From: Allobosea sp.
GTDB lineage: Bacteria > Pseudomonadota > Alphaproteobacteria > Rhizobiales > Beijerinckiaceae
Direction: 5' to 3'
DNA length: 64,000 nt
Assembly: GCF_017308075.1 (NCBI RefSeq)
Contig: NZ_JAFKFX010000034.1
Coordinates: 1-64,000 of the forward strand
The notes below the pieces were generated by a model. The model did not search any database and was not told where the DNA came from. It saw only the letters and a program-made list of their open reading frames with translations. Position 1 is the first letter of the stretch, and every line of letters starts with the position of its first letter. The translations under genes were made by a program, and so were the position numbers. Below, piece after piece: positions 50,821-58,534 of this stretch.

Positions 50821-51546
50821 ATGACGCTCGACCTCTCGATCATCACCGACAATGCCGGGCTGTTCGCCCAGGGCGCGGTCGCGACCGTCTATATCTCGGT
50901 TGCCGCCATCATCTCGGGATTGCTCATCGCCTTCCCGGTCGCGCTGCTGAGGCTTTCGCCGCGCCGCGTGATGAGCTGGCCGGCGGTTGCCTATGTCGAG
51001 CTCTTCCGCAACATCCCGTTCATCGTGATGCTGTCGCTGTTCTTCTACGGGCTGCCCTTCTTCGGCCTCAGGTTGCAGCCGATGACGACCGGTATCGTCG
51101 CGCTCGCCTTGTTCGGCAGTGCCTATTTCGCCGAGATCGTCCGCGGCGCCATCCTCTCCGTGCCGCGCGGCCAGATGGAATCGGCCCGTGCCATCGGCAT
51201 GTCCTATCTCAGGGCACTGCGCGAGATCATCTTCCCGCAGATGCTGCGCTTCTTCATTCCGGCGGCGACCAACACCTCGATCTCGCTCGTCAAGGAAAGC
51301 GCGGTGCTGGCGACGCTCTCCGTCGCCGAACTGACCTATCAGGGACTGATCGTGCAGGGCCAGACCTTCGCGCCCTTCGAGGTCTTCCTGGCGACGGCCA
51401 CGATCTACTGGGGCCTGACCGCGCTGCTGGCGGCGGGTTTCCGGACTTCGGAACGGCGCCTGGGCGGCCAGGCGCAGCGCGGCTTCTCCTCGCGCCATCG
51501 CCTCGCGGCACGCTATCTCTCGCTCGAGCCGGAGCCCCGCTCATGA
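50821..51546 (+). CDS. Polar amino-acid ABC transporter permease 2 (HisQ/ArtQ type)
   Basis: A 241-aa permease with five helices. It shows [22 protein letters not shown] and the coupling loop [23 protein letters not shown]. The C-terminal tail ([17 protein letters not shown]) is basic and longer than usual. Its stop overlaps the ATPase start (ATGA). Confidence 0.91.
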   Translation: MTLDLSIITDNAGLFAQGAVATVYISVAAIISGLLIAFPVALLRLSPRRVMSWPAVAYVELFRNIPFIVMLSLFFYGLPFFGLRLQPMTTGIVALALFGSAYFAEIVRGAILSVPRGQMESARAIGMSYLRALREIIFPQMLRFFIPAATNTSISLVKESAVLATLSVAELTYQGLIVQGQTFAPFEVFLATATIYWGLTALLAAGFRTSERRLGGQAQRGFSSRHRLAARYLSLEPEPRS

Positions 51547-52313
51547 CAGCGCCTCCCGTGCTCAGCGTGCGCGGCCTGCGCAAGAGCTTCGGTGCCATGA
51601 CGGCGGTCGCCGGCGTCGATCTCGATGTCGAAGCCGGCGAGATCGTCTGCATCATCGGCCCAAGCGGCTGCGGGAAGAGCACCTTCCTGCGCTGCATCAA
51701 CTATCTGGAGCGGCCGGACGAAGGCACGGTGCGGATCGCCGGGGACTATATCGGCCGCGAGCCCGCCGCAGCCGGCGGGACGCGCCTGCAGTCCGCCCGC
51801 CAGCTCGACCGGATGCGCCCGCGCGTCGGCCTCGTCTTCCAGCAATTCCATCTCTGGCCGCATCTTTCCGCGCTCGAGAACGTCGCGCGCGCACCGATCA
51901 GGCTGCGCGGCGTCGATCGCAGCGAGGCTGAGGCGCAGGCGCGGGCGCTGCTGGCCCGCTTCGGCCTCGCGGCCAAGGCCGGGCGCATGCCCGCCGACCT
52001 GTCGGGCGGCGAGAAGCAGCGCGTCGCGATCGCCCGCGCGCTCGCCATGAAGCCGGAACTCATGCTGTTCGACGAGCCGACCTCGGCGCTCGATCCGGAG
52101 GTCGTCGGCGACGTGCTGCGCCTGATGAAGGAGCTCGCGGAGGAGGGCATGACCATGGTCGTCGTGACCCACGAACTCGGCTTTGCGCGCAAGGTCGCCG
52201 ACCGCATCGTCTTCTTCGACGCCGGCCGCATCGCCGAGATGGGACCGCCGGACGAACTCATCGACAGACCGCGTTCGGAACGCCTGCGCCTGTTCCTCTC
52301 GCACTTCCAGTAG
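51543..52313 (+). CDS. Polar amino-acid ABC transporter ATPase (GlnQ/HisP type)
   Basis: A 256-aa ATPase with Walker [10 protein letters not shown] (39-47), Q-loop FQQFHLWPH, signature [15 protein letters not shown], Walker [14 protein letters not shown] and His switch [10 protein letters not shown]. An insertion after Walker A ([20 protein letters not shown]) matches the HisP-like longer loop. It is the only amino-acid-type ATPase in the window and could in principle also serve the ATPase-less Aap-like importer 20 kb upstream, though Aap complexes normally use a dedicated AapP. Confidence 0.92.
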   Translation: MTAPPVLSVRGLRKSFGAMTAVAGVDLDVEAGEIVCIIGPSGCGKSTFLRCINYLERPDEGTVRIAGDYIGREPAAAGGTRLQSARQLDRMRPRVGLVFQQFHLWPHLSALENVARAPIRLRGVDRSEAEAQARALLARFGLAAKAGRMPADLSGGEKQRVAIARALAMKPELMLFDEPTSALDPEVVGDVLRLMKELAEEGMTMVVVTHELGFARKVADRIVFFDAGRIAEMGPPDELIDRPRSERLRLFLSHFQ

Positions 52314-52355
52314 GTCGCCGCGGCGACCCTCTTCCAAGACACCATCGAGGGCAAG

Positions 52356-53312
52356 ATGACCGAAACCCTGACCAGCGCGCCGGAGCATGGCCACGCCACC
52401 TTCCTGTTCTCCGAGCTCGCGCTCGATCTCGACAATCTGAAGGCAGACATCGCCTTCCTCGGCATTCCCTACGGCTATCCCTACACGATCAGGAATGTCA
52501 GCAACGACCAGTCGAACGGGCCGACGGCGGTACGCCAGGCCTCGGACCGGGTTTCGCGCTCGCTCGAGCGCTATGATTTCGACATTGGCGGACCGCTCTT
52601 CGACGACAGGCCGATACGGATGGTCGATTGTGGCGACGTAGTCGGCGAGATGCACAATCCGGCCTCGCATGCGCGGCGGGCCGAAGAGGCGATGCGCAAG
52701 ATCGTCGCCTCGGGCGCGATGCCGCTGGTGATCGGCGGCGACCATGCGATCCCGATCCCGGTGCTCAAGGCCCTCGACGGCGAAGGCCCGCTCGTCCTCG
52801 TCCAGATCGACGCGCATATCGACTGGCGTGACGATGTCGGGGGCGTGCGAGAAGGATTGTCCAGCCCGATCCGGCGCGCCTCGGAAATGGCGCATGTCAC
52901 GGACATCTTCCAGATCGGCATCCGTTCGCAGGGCAGTGCAAGGCGCGCCGATGTCGAGGCGGCACAGGCCTATGGCGCCAACATCGTCACTGCCTACGAG
53001 TTGCACGATGTCGGCATGGACGCGATCCTCGCGCGCATTCCCGACAATGCCCGCTACTACATCACGATCGACGCCGATGGGCTCGATCCTTCGATCATGC
53101 CCGCCGTCGAGGGGCCCGCGCCCGGCGGCGTCACCTTCCATCAGGCCCGCAAGCTGATCCACGGACTGGTCGGCAAGGGCCGGGTGGTCGGCATGGACAT
53201 CGTCGAGATCACCCCGTCGCGCGACGTCAACCGGATCTCGGCGATCACGGCCGGCAGGCTGTTCCTCAACCTGATCGGCGCGGCCGTGCGCGCCGGCTAT
53301 TTCGACAAATGA
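52356..53312 (+). CDS. Ureohydrolase (agmatinase/guanidino-acid hydrolase family), 1
   Basis: A 318-aa arginase-fold enzyme. Metal motifs: GGDHAIPIPVL, QIDAHIDWRDD and TIDADGLDPSIMP, giving the usual His, Asp and Asp ligands. APGGVTFHQARKLI follows as in agmatinases. The family hydrolyses a guanidino group to urea plus an amine using two Mn (or Ni) ions. Agmatine, guanidinobutyrate or guanidinopropionate are the likely choices. It is 42 bases after the importer ATPase. Confidence 0.87.
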   Translation: MTETLTSAPEHGHATFLFSELALDLDNLKADIAFLGIPYGYPYTIRNVSNDQSNGPTAVRQASDRVSRSLERYDFDIGGPLFDDRPIRMVDCGDVVGEMHNPASHARRAEEAMRKIVASGAMPLVIGGDHAIPIPVLKALDGEGPLVLVQIDAHIDWRDDVGGVREGLSSPIRRASEMAHVTDIFQIGIRSQGSARRADVEAAQAYGANIVTAYELHDVGMDAILARIPDNARYYITIDADGLDPSIMPAVEGPAPGGVTFHQARKLIHGLVGKGRVVGMDIVEITPSRDVNRISAITAGRLFLNLIGAAVRAGYFDK

Positions 53313-53318
53313 GTTCCT

Positions 53319-53343
53319 GCGGCCAGCGCCTGACGCTGGCCGC
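53319..53343 (+). other. Stem-loop between the two ureohydrolase genes
   Basis: GCGGCCAGCG and CGCTGGCCGC form a perfect ten-base stem with the loop CCTGA, seven bases after the first stop. No T-tract follows. Likely processing or attenuation within the operon. Confidence 0.5.
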
Positions 53344-53361
53344 GACCCGCTCGCCATTTCC

Positions 53362-54327
53362 ATGGAGCAAGACGTGACCGAGATGCGTGGTGCCGCAGAC
53401 CGCCTGAACCGCGGCTTCGTCGGCGTGCCGACTTTCCTGCGCGCAAACTACTGCGCGGACATGGCGGCCCTCGCGGCCGAGTTCGCCGTGATCGGAGTCC
53501 CCTTCGACGAGGGCTCGCCTTTCGCGCCGGGCGCGCGCTTCGCGCCACGCGTCATCCGCGAGCATTCGCTCCGCTTCGGCACCGGCGGGCTCTATGATAT
53601 CGACAGCGACAGCGTCCTGGCGCCCGACCTTGTCACCTCGGGCCGCCTCGTCGATTGCGGCGACGTCGACATCTGGCCGACCAACCCGGCGCGCACCTTT
53701 CAGAATCTGACGCAGGCGGTGCGTGCGGTGCTGGCGCGCGGCGGCAAGCCCGTGATCATCGGCGGCGACCATTCGATCACCTTCCCGATCCTGCAGGGCT
53801 ATGACCGGCCGGTCCATGTCGTGCAACTCGATGCCCATATGGATTACGGGGCGGTCACCGAGGATCTCCGGCACACCAACGGGCAGGCCTTCCGGCAACT
53901 GCACGCTCTGCCGCATGTCGAGAGCCTGACCCAGATCGGCATTCGCAGCTTCAGGACGCGCGCCAGCGATGTGCGCGACGCCCGCGCAAATGGCAGCACC
54001 ATCGTCACCATGCCGAAGCTACGGGAGGTCGGCGCTACCGGAGCCCTCGCCCATATCCCGGACGGCGCCAGCGTCTATGTCAGCATCGATGTCGACGCCT
54101 ACGACATGGCACTGGTCCCGGGCTGCGTCTCGGCCGAGCCGGATGGCATGCGCTTCGACGAGCTTACCGGCATTCTCGACATGGTCGCCCGCCGCTTCGC
54201 CGTCGTCGGCTTCGATTTCGTCGAGGTCAATCCGCCTCTCGACGTCGGGACCGGCGTCACCTCCTATCTCGGGGCGCTGACGATCGCGAAATTCCTGAGC
54301 GCGATCGCAACCGGAGAGCGGCCTTAG
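53362..54327 (+). CDS. Ureohydrolase (agmatinase/guanidino-acid hydrolase family), 2
   Basis: A 321-aa arginase-fold enzyme, only distantly related to its neighbour. Metal motifs are GGDHSITFPIL, QLDAHMDYG and SIDVDAYDMALVPG. The stretch VPGCVSAEPDGM replaces the usual PGTGTPEPGG, so the pocket differs. RTNGQAF-like HTNGQAF follows the DAH motif, as in guanidino-acid or guanidine hydrolases. The ATG at 53362 has a weak upstream site; GTG 53374 with GGAG at six-base spacing is a good alternative. Two ureohydrolases could be partners (hetero-oligomer) or act on different substrates. Confidence 0.85.
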   Translation: MEQDVTEMRGAADRLNRGFVGVPTFLRANYCADMAALAAEFAVIGVPFDEGSPFAPGARFAPRVIREHSLRFGTGGLYDIDSDSVLAPDLVTSGRLVDCGDVDIWPTNPARTFQNLTQAVRAVLARGGKPVIIGGDHSITFPILQGYDRPVHVVQLDAHMDYGAVTEDLRHTNGQAFRQLHALPHVESLTQIGIRSFRTRASDVRDARANGSTIVTMPKLREVGATGALAHIPDGASVYVSIDVDAYDMALVPGCVSAEPDGMRFDELTGILDMVARRFAVVGFDFVEVNPPLDVGTGVTSYLGALTIAKFLSAIATGERP

Positions 54328-54517
54328 GCTCGGCTGCCGGTGCGCCTTGTACTGCCCTGCCGCATGGCGAGCAGCGTTAGGTAGAACGCAACGGCATCGA
54401 TCACGCGGTGGCGCCGGCATCTGATCGCCCCCCCCCGAGATGGGGGCTACCACAACGGATTGATCCGCACGCAACTGCGGGGATGACGACGCGCTTCGAC
54501 ATCCCCTGCGGCATCTC

Positions 54518-55129
54518 ATGATTCATGCCCTGCTTCTGGCGGAAGCGCTGATCGCATCCTGCGCACTCGCTTTCGAAACTGCGGCGGCGCGGCTGGTCGC
54601 GCCTTATGCGGGGATGTCGACCGACAGCTGGACCGCGATCATCGCTGGTTTCCTGCTGTCCTGGGCGCTTGGGAACCAGGTCGGTGGCCGCTGCTCCGCC
54701 GGCGGAGCCCAGCGCTCGCTATGCCGGGCGGCAGCCGCCGTCGCGGGGGCTGCGGCAATGGTCGCGGCCACACCGCTGCTGCTGCCGGTGCTCGATAGCT
54801 GGCTCGTCGCGTCCGATCCGGTCGCGCGCTGGCGGCTTGCGCTCTTCGCCGCCCTGCCGACGCTCGGCCCCGGCTTCCTGTTCGGAATCGCACCGCCGCT
54901 GGTGATGTTGGCGATCATCCGCCACAGCGGCGGGCACGGGGCGTTCGTCGGCATCGCCAATGCGGCCGGTGCCGTCGGCAGCGCAGCCGGCGCCGTGGCG
55001 GTGCTGTGGCTCGGGCTCGACTGGCTCGGCACGCGCGGCACCTGCCTCGCCATCGCCGCGCTCGGCCTCGTGACAGCCGCCCTCCTGATGGCCACGGCGT
55101 TTCGGGCCGACACGCGGCACCCCGCATGA
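54518..55129 (+). CDS. Polytopic membrane protein, N-terminal half of the spermidine-synthase-associated transporter type
   Basis: A 203-aa protein with about six hydrophobic helices (LLLAEALIASCALAFETAAARLVAP first, ALGLVTAALLMATAF last). The opening ALAFETAAARLVAPYAGMSTDSWTAIIAGFLLSWALGNQVGG is the pattern of MFS-like domains found fused to spermidine-synthase-type proteins. No enzyme domain is present. Its stop overlaps the next ATG (ATGA), and the next protein repeats the same design and adds the enzyme domain, so the pair may be a split or duplicated membrane module. Confidence 0.72.
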   Translation: MIHALLLAEALIASCALAFETAAARLVAPYAGMSTDSWTAIIAGFLLSWALGNQVGGRCSAGGAQRSLCRAAAAVAGAAAMVAATPLLLPVLDSWLVASDPVARWRLALFAALPTLGPGFLFGIAPPLVMLAIIRHSGGHGAFVGIANAAGAVGSAAGAVAVLWLGLDWLGTRGTCLAIAALGLVTAALLMATAFRADTRHPA

Positions 55130-56688
55130 TCGTTGCGCTGCTGCCGCTGGCCGTCTTCCTCTCCGCGGCGGCCTGCCTGTCCGTCGAGCTCGCGATCGTG
55201 CGGCTGGGCGCGCCGCATGTCGGCCAATCGCTGCTGCCCTGGACCGCTGCGATCATCGCCGTGCTGCTCGGCCTCACCCTGGGCCATGTGCTCGGCGGCA
55301 GGGCCGGAGGGCCGCAGCCGCCCCCCGCACGCCTGCTCTGGCTGATGGCGACGGCCTGCCTCAGCGCGAGCGGCGCCGCGATCGCGATGCCGGCCCTGGC
55401 TGCACCAGTCGCGAATGCCCTGGCGACGGAAGACGGCGCCGGCATCGCCTCGACCATCGGACTCGCAGCCCTGTGCCTGCCGCCCAGCATCGCCGCCGGC
55501 TTCGTGACGCCTCTGGCGCTGCGCCTGCAATTGGCGCTGCGCCTCCCCGGACAGGCCAGGCAGGTGGCGGCGATCTATGCCGCATCGGCCGCCGGCAGCG
55601 TTGCCGGGACGGTCGCAGCCGGCTTCTGGCTGCTCGAGCAGGTCGGCGCGGCCGGGCTAACCTTCGCCGCAGCCGCGACCTGGGCGACGGTCGGTCTGGC
55701 GCTGCTGCCCTGGCGGGGACGCCCGGCCGCCGCCATGCTGCGCGCGATCGGCCTGCTCGCGCCCGGGCTCAGCATCGCATTCCTCGGCTGGAGCAGCGCC
55801 TGCGCGATCGAGTCGCGCTATACCTGCGTGCGCTATCTCGACACGACCTCGCCGCAGGATACGCGGCTGCGCTTCATGATCCTCGACGAGGGCGTGCACA
55901 GCGCTTCCGATCTCGACGACCCGCGCGCCCTCCATCTCGGCTATGCCGCGCTGGCGGACCGCCTCGCGGCCATGGCCTTCGCCCGTTCCGCCGACCGGCA
56001 GGCGATGGTCATCGGCGGCGGCGGCGCGACCCTGCCGCGGGCCTGGGCTAACCGAAGCCCGCCGGTTTCGGTGCTCGTCGCGGAGCTCGATCCTGTCGTC
56101 GCAGCCGAGGCCGCGACGGCGATGGCCGCGACCGGCCCGGCCCTGCATACGGTGACCGGCGATGGCCGCGCCGTCCTGCGGAGCCAGCCTGCCCGGCCGA
56201 GCTACGACGTCGTGCTGATGGACGCCTATCGCACGCGCACGGCGCCGCCGCATCTCGTGACGCGGGAATTCGGCGCGCTGGTCCATGCCCGGCTGCGCGA
56301 GACCGGCGTCTTCCTGTCGAACGTGATCGATCGCGCCGACACGCTGCTGCTGGCGCGCAGCCTCGCGAAGACGCTCGCTCTCGACTATGCGGCGGTCGAG
56401 ATCTGGCGGGCGGAGGAAGCCGGGACGCCGGGCTCGACCAATGTCGTCGTGGCCGCCTGGAAAAGTGTGGCTTCCGTTCCGGACGCCGGGCGGATCACGG
56501 TGCCAGTGAGCATCATGGCTGCCGGCGAGCCGCCCGCGTCGCGCGATGTGAGCTGGCGTCGCCTCGACGGCGAAACGGGACTGCGCGCGACCATGGGGCA
56601 ATGCGCGATGCTCCTGACCGATGACCGTGCGCCGGTCGAGCGGCTTCTGGCCGGCCGCGCCGCCTGCCCTTCGCGGCCGGGGCCGTGA
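55126..56688 (+). CDS. Membrane-anchored spermidine-synthase-like (SpeE-fold) protein
   Basis: A 520-aa protein. The first half has about seven helices with SVELAIVRLGAPHVGQSLLPWTAAIIAVLLGLTLGHVLGG, the fused MFS-like domain. The second half has a SpeE-type Rossmann fold: MVIGGGGATLPRAW (glycine loop), VAELDPVVAAEA (acidic nucleotide residue), TGDGRAVL and VVLMDAYR...PPHLVTREFGALVHARLRETGVFLSNVI. The catalytic Asp of aminopropyltransferases seems kept in MDAY. It could transfer an aminopropyl or methyl group to a membrane-bound or secreted substrate. Overlaps both neighbours, so all three are one transcript. Confidence 0.75.
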   Translation: MIVALLPLAVFLSAAACLSVELAIVRLGAPHVGQSLLPWTAAIIAVLLGLTLGHVLGGRAGGPQPPPARLLWLMATACLSASGAAIAMPALAAPVANALATEDGAGIASTIGLAALCLPPSIAAGFVTPLALRLQLALRLPGQARQVAAIYAASAAGSVAGTVAAGFWLLEQVGAAGLTFAAAATWATVGLALLPWRGRPAAAMLRAIGLLAPGLSIAFLGWSSACAIESRYTCVRYLDTTSPQDTRLRFMILDEGVHSASDLDDPRALHLGYAALADRLAAMAFARSADRQAMVIGGGGATLPRAWANRSPPVSVLVAELDPVVAAEAATAMAATGPALHTVTGDGRAVLRSQPARPSYDVVLMDAYRTRTAPPHLVTREFGALVHARLRETGVFLSNVIDRADTLLLARSLAKTLALDYAAVEIWRAEEAGTPGSTNVVVAAWKSVASVPDAGRITVPVSIMAAGEPPASRDVSWRRLDGETGLRATMGQCAMLLTDDRAPVERLLAGRAACPSRPGP

Positions 56689-57023
56689 AGGAGCATCTGC
56701 TCCAGATCGCGAGGACAGCGTTGCTCTGCGGCGCCCTCGGCCTGCTGCTCTATCTCGGCCTGACCGAGCTGGCACAGTTTCCCACGTTCACCGTCCCCAT
56801 GCTCGGCATCTTCGGCTCGACCTGCGTCGCAATTCTGCTGGCGCAGGAGATCGCGGGCGCGCTCCGGACCGGAATCCTGCCGCGGCTGCCCGGCGCCATC
56901 CGGCGACGGGAGGAACCGATCTGGTTCTGGGGATCGCTCGCGTTGAGCCTGCTGTGCCTGCTTCTCCTGCTCTGGCTGCTCGTCGCGAGCCTTGTCCGCC
57001 TCGTCCTCCACTCGGCGGCCTGA
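56685..57023 (+). CDS. Small membrane protein downstream of the SpeE-like gene
   Basis: A 112-aa protein with three strong hydrophobic segments (TALLCGALGLLLYLGL, TFTVPMLGIFGSTCVAILLAQ and FWGSLALSLLCLLLLLWLLVASLV) and a basic loop between. Family not recognised. GTG start at 56685 overlaps the preceding stop (GTGA), a good sign of translation. It is 156 bases before the candidate RiPP precursor, on the same strand. Confidence 0.65.
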   Translation: MKEHLLQIARTALLCGALGLLLYLGLTELAQFPTFTVPMLGIFGSTCVAILLAQEIAGALRTGILPRLPGAIRRREEPIWFWGSLALSLLCLLLLLWLLVASLVRLVLHSAA

Positions 57024-57179
57024 GCAGGGACGGCGCGGCGCGAAGAAACCGGCTCGCCAGCCCGAAGCCAGTCGCTTTTCCGTCGCAGGCCCCATGAACG
57101 GGGGGATGGCCGCCGAGAAAAGCAGCGACATAGTCTGTGGGCGTTCGATCTCGATCGCGCCTGCCGCAAAGGAGCGCTC

Positions 57180-57410
57180 ATGCAAATCCAAGCTCATCCG
57201 ACGAAGACGCCGCTTCCCTTCGTTCTCGCCAACTCCAAACCCTATGCCCTCGAGCAGTACGAGGACGGCGAGCTCGGCTATTACGATTCGGAGACGCAGA
57301 CCTGGCGCGGCACCGTGCTCTTCCACAAGTCGTCGACTTCGCGGAACGTCAGCTCGACCTCCGGCCGCACCTCGGATTCCGACCTGGCTTCGGACGTGCT
57401 CGGCAACTGA
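57180..57410 (+). CDS. Candidate graspetide (ATP-grasp RiPP) precursor peptide
   Basis: A 76-aa peptide with no signal sequence. The leader part (residues 1-45) has PLPFVLANSKPY and ELGYYDSETQTW, like leaders of ATP-grasp-modified peptides. The C-terminal 26 residues are almost only Ser, Thr, Asp, Gly, Arg and Asn, with a seven-residue rhythm: SSTSRNV, SSTSGRT, SDSDLAS. Hydroxyl side chains (12 Ser/Thr) and acidic ones (Asp66, 68, 72) are what graspetide ligases join as esters. AAAGGAG precedes the ATG. The ligase gene follows after 134 bases. Core boundary and ring pattern are inferred. Confidence 0.72.
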   Translation: MQIQAHPTKTPLPFVLANSKPYALEQYEDGELGYYDSETQTWRGTVLFHKSSTSRNVSSTSGRTSDSDLASDVLGN

Positions 57411-57544
57411 CCGGCTCCGGCTTTCGGCCGTTGCCCCGACAAGCAGACAGATCGCCTCTCCGCGCCCGGCAGGGTGCATGGCGATCTGGCGAACCGGCTC
57501 GCTCGCCACCGCTTCCTGTCCTCCCACAATGCTGAATCTCGCCG

Positions 57545-58534
57545 ATGCCTGCCACGAATGCCCGCCCGGCCGTCCTGATGATCTCCACGAAGCTGGACCC
57601 GCATGTCGATGCGGTGCTCGCCATCCTGGAGCAACGCGGCGTGCCCTGTTTCCGGCTCAACACCGATCATTTTCACGAGGAGTACCGCGTGACGATGAGC
57701 GATGGCATCGAAGGCGCGATCCGCATCTCCGACATCTGGGGCCGGAACTGCCTGTTCCCGCACGGCCTGCGCTCGGTCTGGATGCGCAAGCCGGAACCTT
57801 CGCTGCCGCCGCCCGGAATCGAGGATGAGGGCGTCATCGGCTACATCAAGGACGAGATGCGCGAGTTCATGGGCTTCCTGCCGATGGACGGGCGCGTTCC
57901 CTGGATCAACAATCCCGACGAGAACCGCCGCCACCAGCGCAAATTCCCGCAGCTTCGGCTGGCGCAGAGCCTCGGCCTGCGCGTCCCGCGCTCGATCATC
58001 ACCAATGATCCGGAGGAGGCGGAAGCGTTCTTTGCCGGCTGCCCGCACGGCGTCATCTGCAAGCCTATGCTGATGGGCAGCCATTATATCGAGGGTGCCC
58101 ATCACGTCGCCTATACGCGCCGCGTCGCGCCCGACGAATTCGCCAGCCTGAAGGCCTCGATCGCGCTCTGCCCGACCTATCTGCAGGAAGCGATCGAAAA
58201 GGATCACGAGCTACGCGTCACCATCATCGGCGACCGCCTGTTCAATTGCCGGATCGACAGCCAGGGCGTCGAGGGGGCCGAGCAGGACTGGCGCGCGGTC
58301 GACACGATCAAGCTGCCGCATCGCATCGAGCCGCTCGAGCCCAAGGTCGACGCCGCACTGCGCGCCTATCTCGGGCATTGCGGCCTGCGCTTCGGCGCCT
58401 TCGACCTGATCGTGACGCCGGAAGGCGAGCACGTCTTCCTCGAACTCAACCCCAACGGCCAATGGTACTGGGTCGAGCTCGCCACGAAGGCCCCGATGGC
58501 CGAGGCGATGGCGGACCTGCTCGAGGCGCCATGA
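57545..58534 (+). CDS. ATP-grasp ribosomal peptide ligase (MvdD/graspetide synthetase type)
   Basis: A 329-aa ATP-grasp enzyme. The first third (LMISTKLDPHVDAVLAILEQRG) is the precursor-binding pre-ATP-grasp domain. The ATP-grasp domain shows GVICKPM (ATP lysine), QEAIEKDHELRVTIIGDRLF and IDSQ, and ends with FGAFDLIVTPEGEHVFLELNPNGQWYWVE, all hallmarks of microviridin-type ligases, which activate acidic side chains with ATP and form omega-ester or amide rings in a precursor. The nearest candidate substrate is the peptide at 57180. Its stop overlaps the ABC exporter start (ATGA). Confidence 0.88.
   Translation: MPATNARPAVLMISTKLDPHVDAVLAILEQRGVPCFRLNTDHFHEEYRVTMSDGIEGAIRISDIWGRNCLFPHGLRSVWMRKPEPSLPPPGIEDEGVIGYIKDEMREFMGFLPMDGRVPWINNPDENRRHQRKFPQLRLAQSLGLRVPRSIITNDPEEAEAFFAGCPHGVICKPMLMGSHYIEGAHHVAYTRRVAPDEFASLKASIALCPTYLQEAIEKDHELRVTIIGDRLFNCRIDSQGVEGAEQDWRAVDTIKLPHRIEPLEPKVDAALRAYLGHCGLRFGAFDLIVTPEGEHVFLELNPNGQWYWVELATKAPMAEAMADLLEAP

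Noticed and set aside
54428-54436. C9 run followed by GGGGG as a possible terminator or phase-variable tract
   Set aside because: The stem is only five bases, there is no T-tract, and it lies far from a gene start; noted but too weak to annotate.
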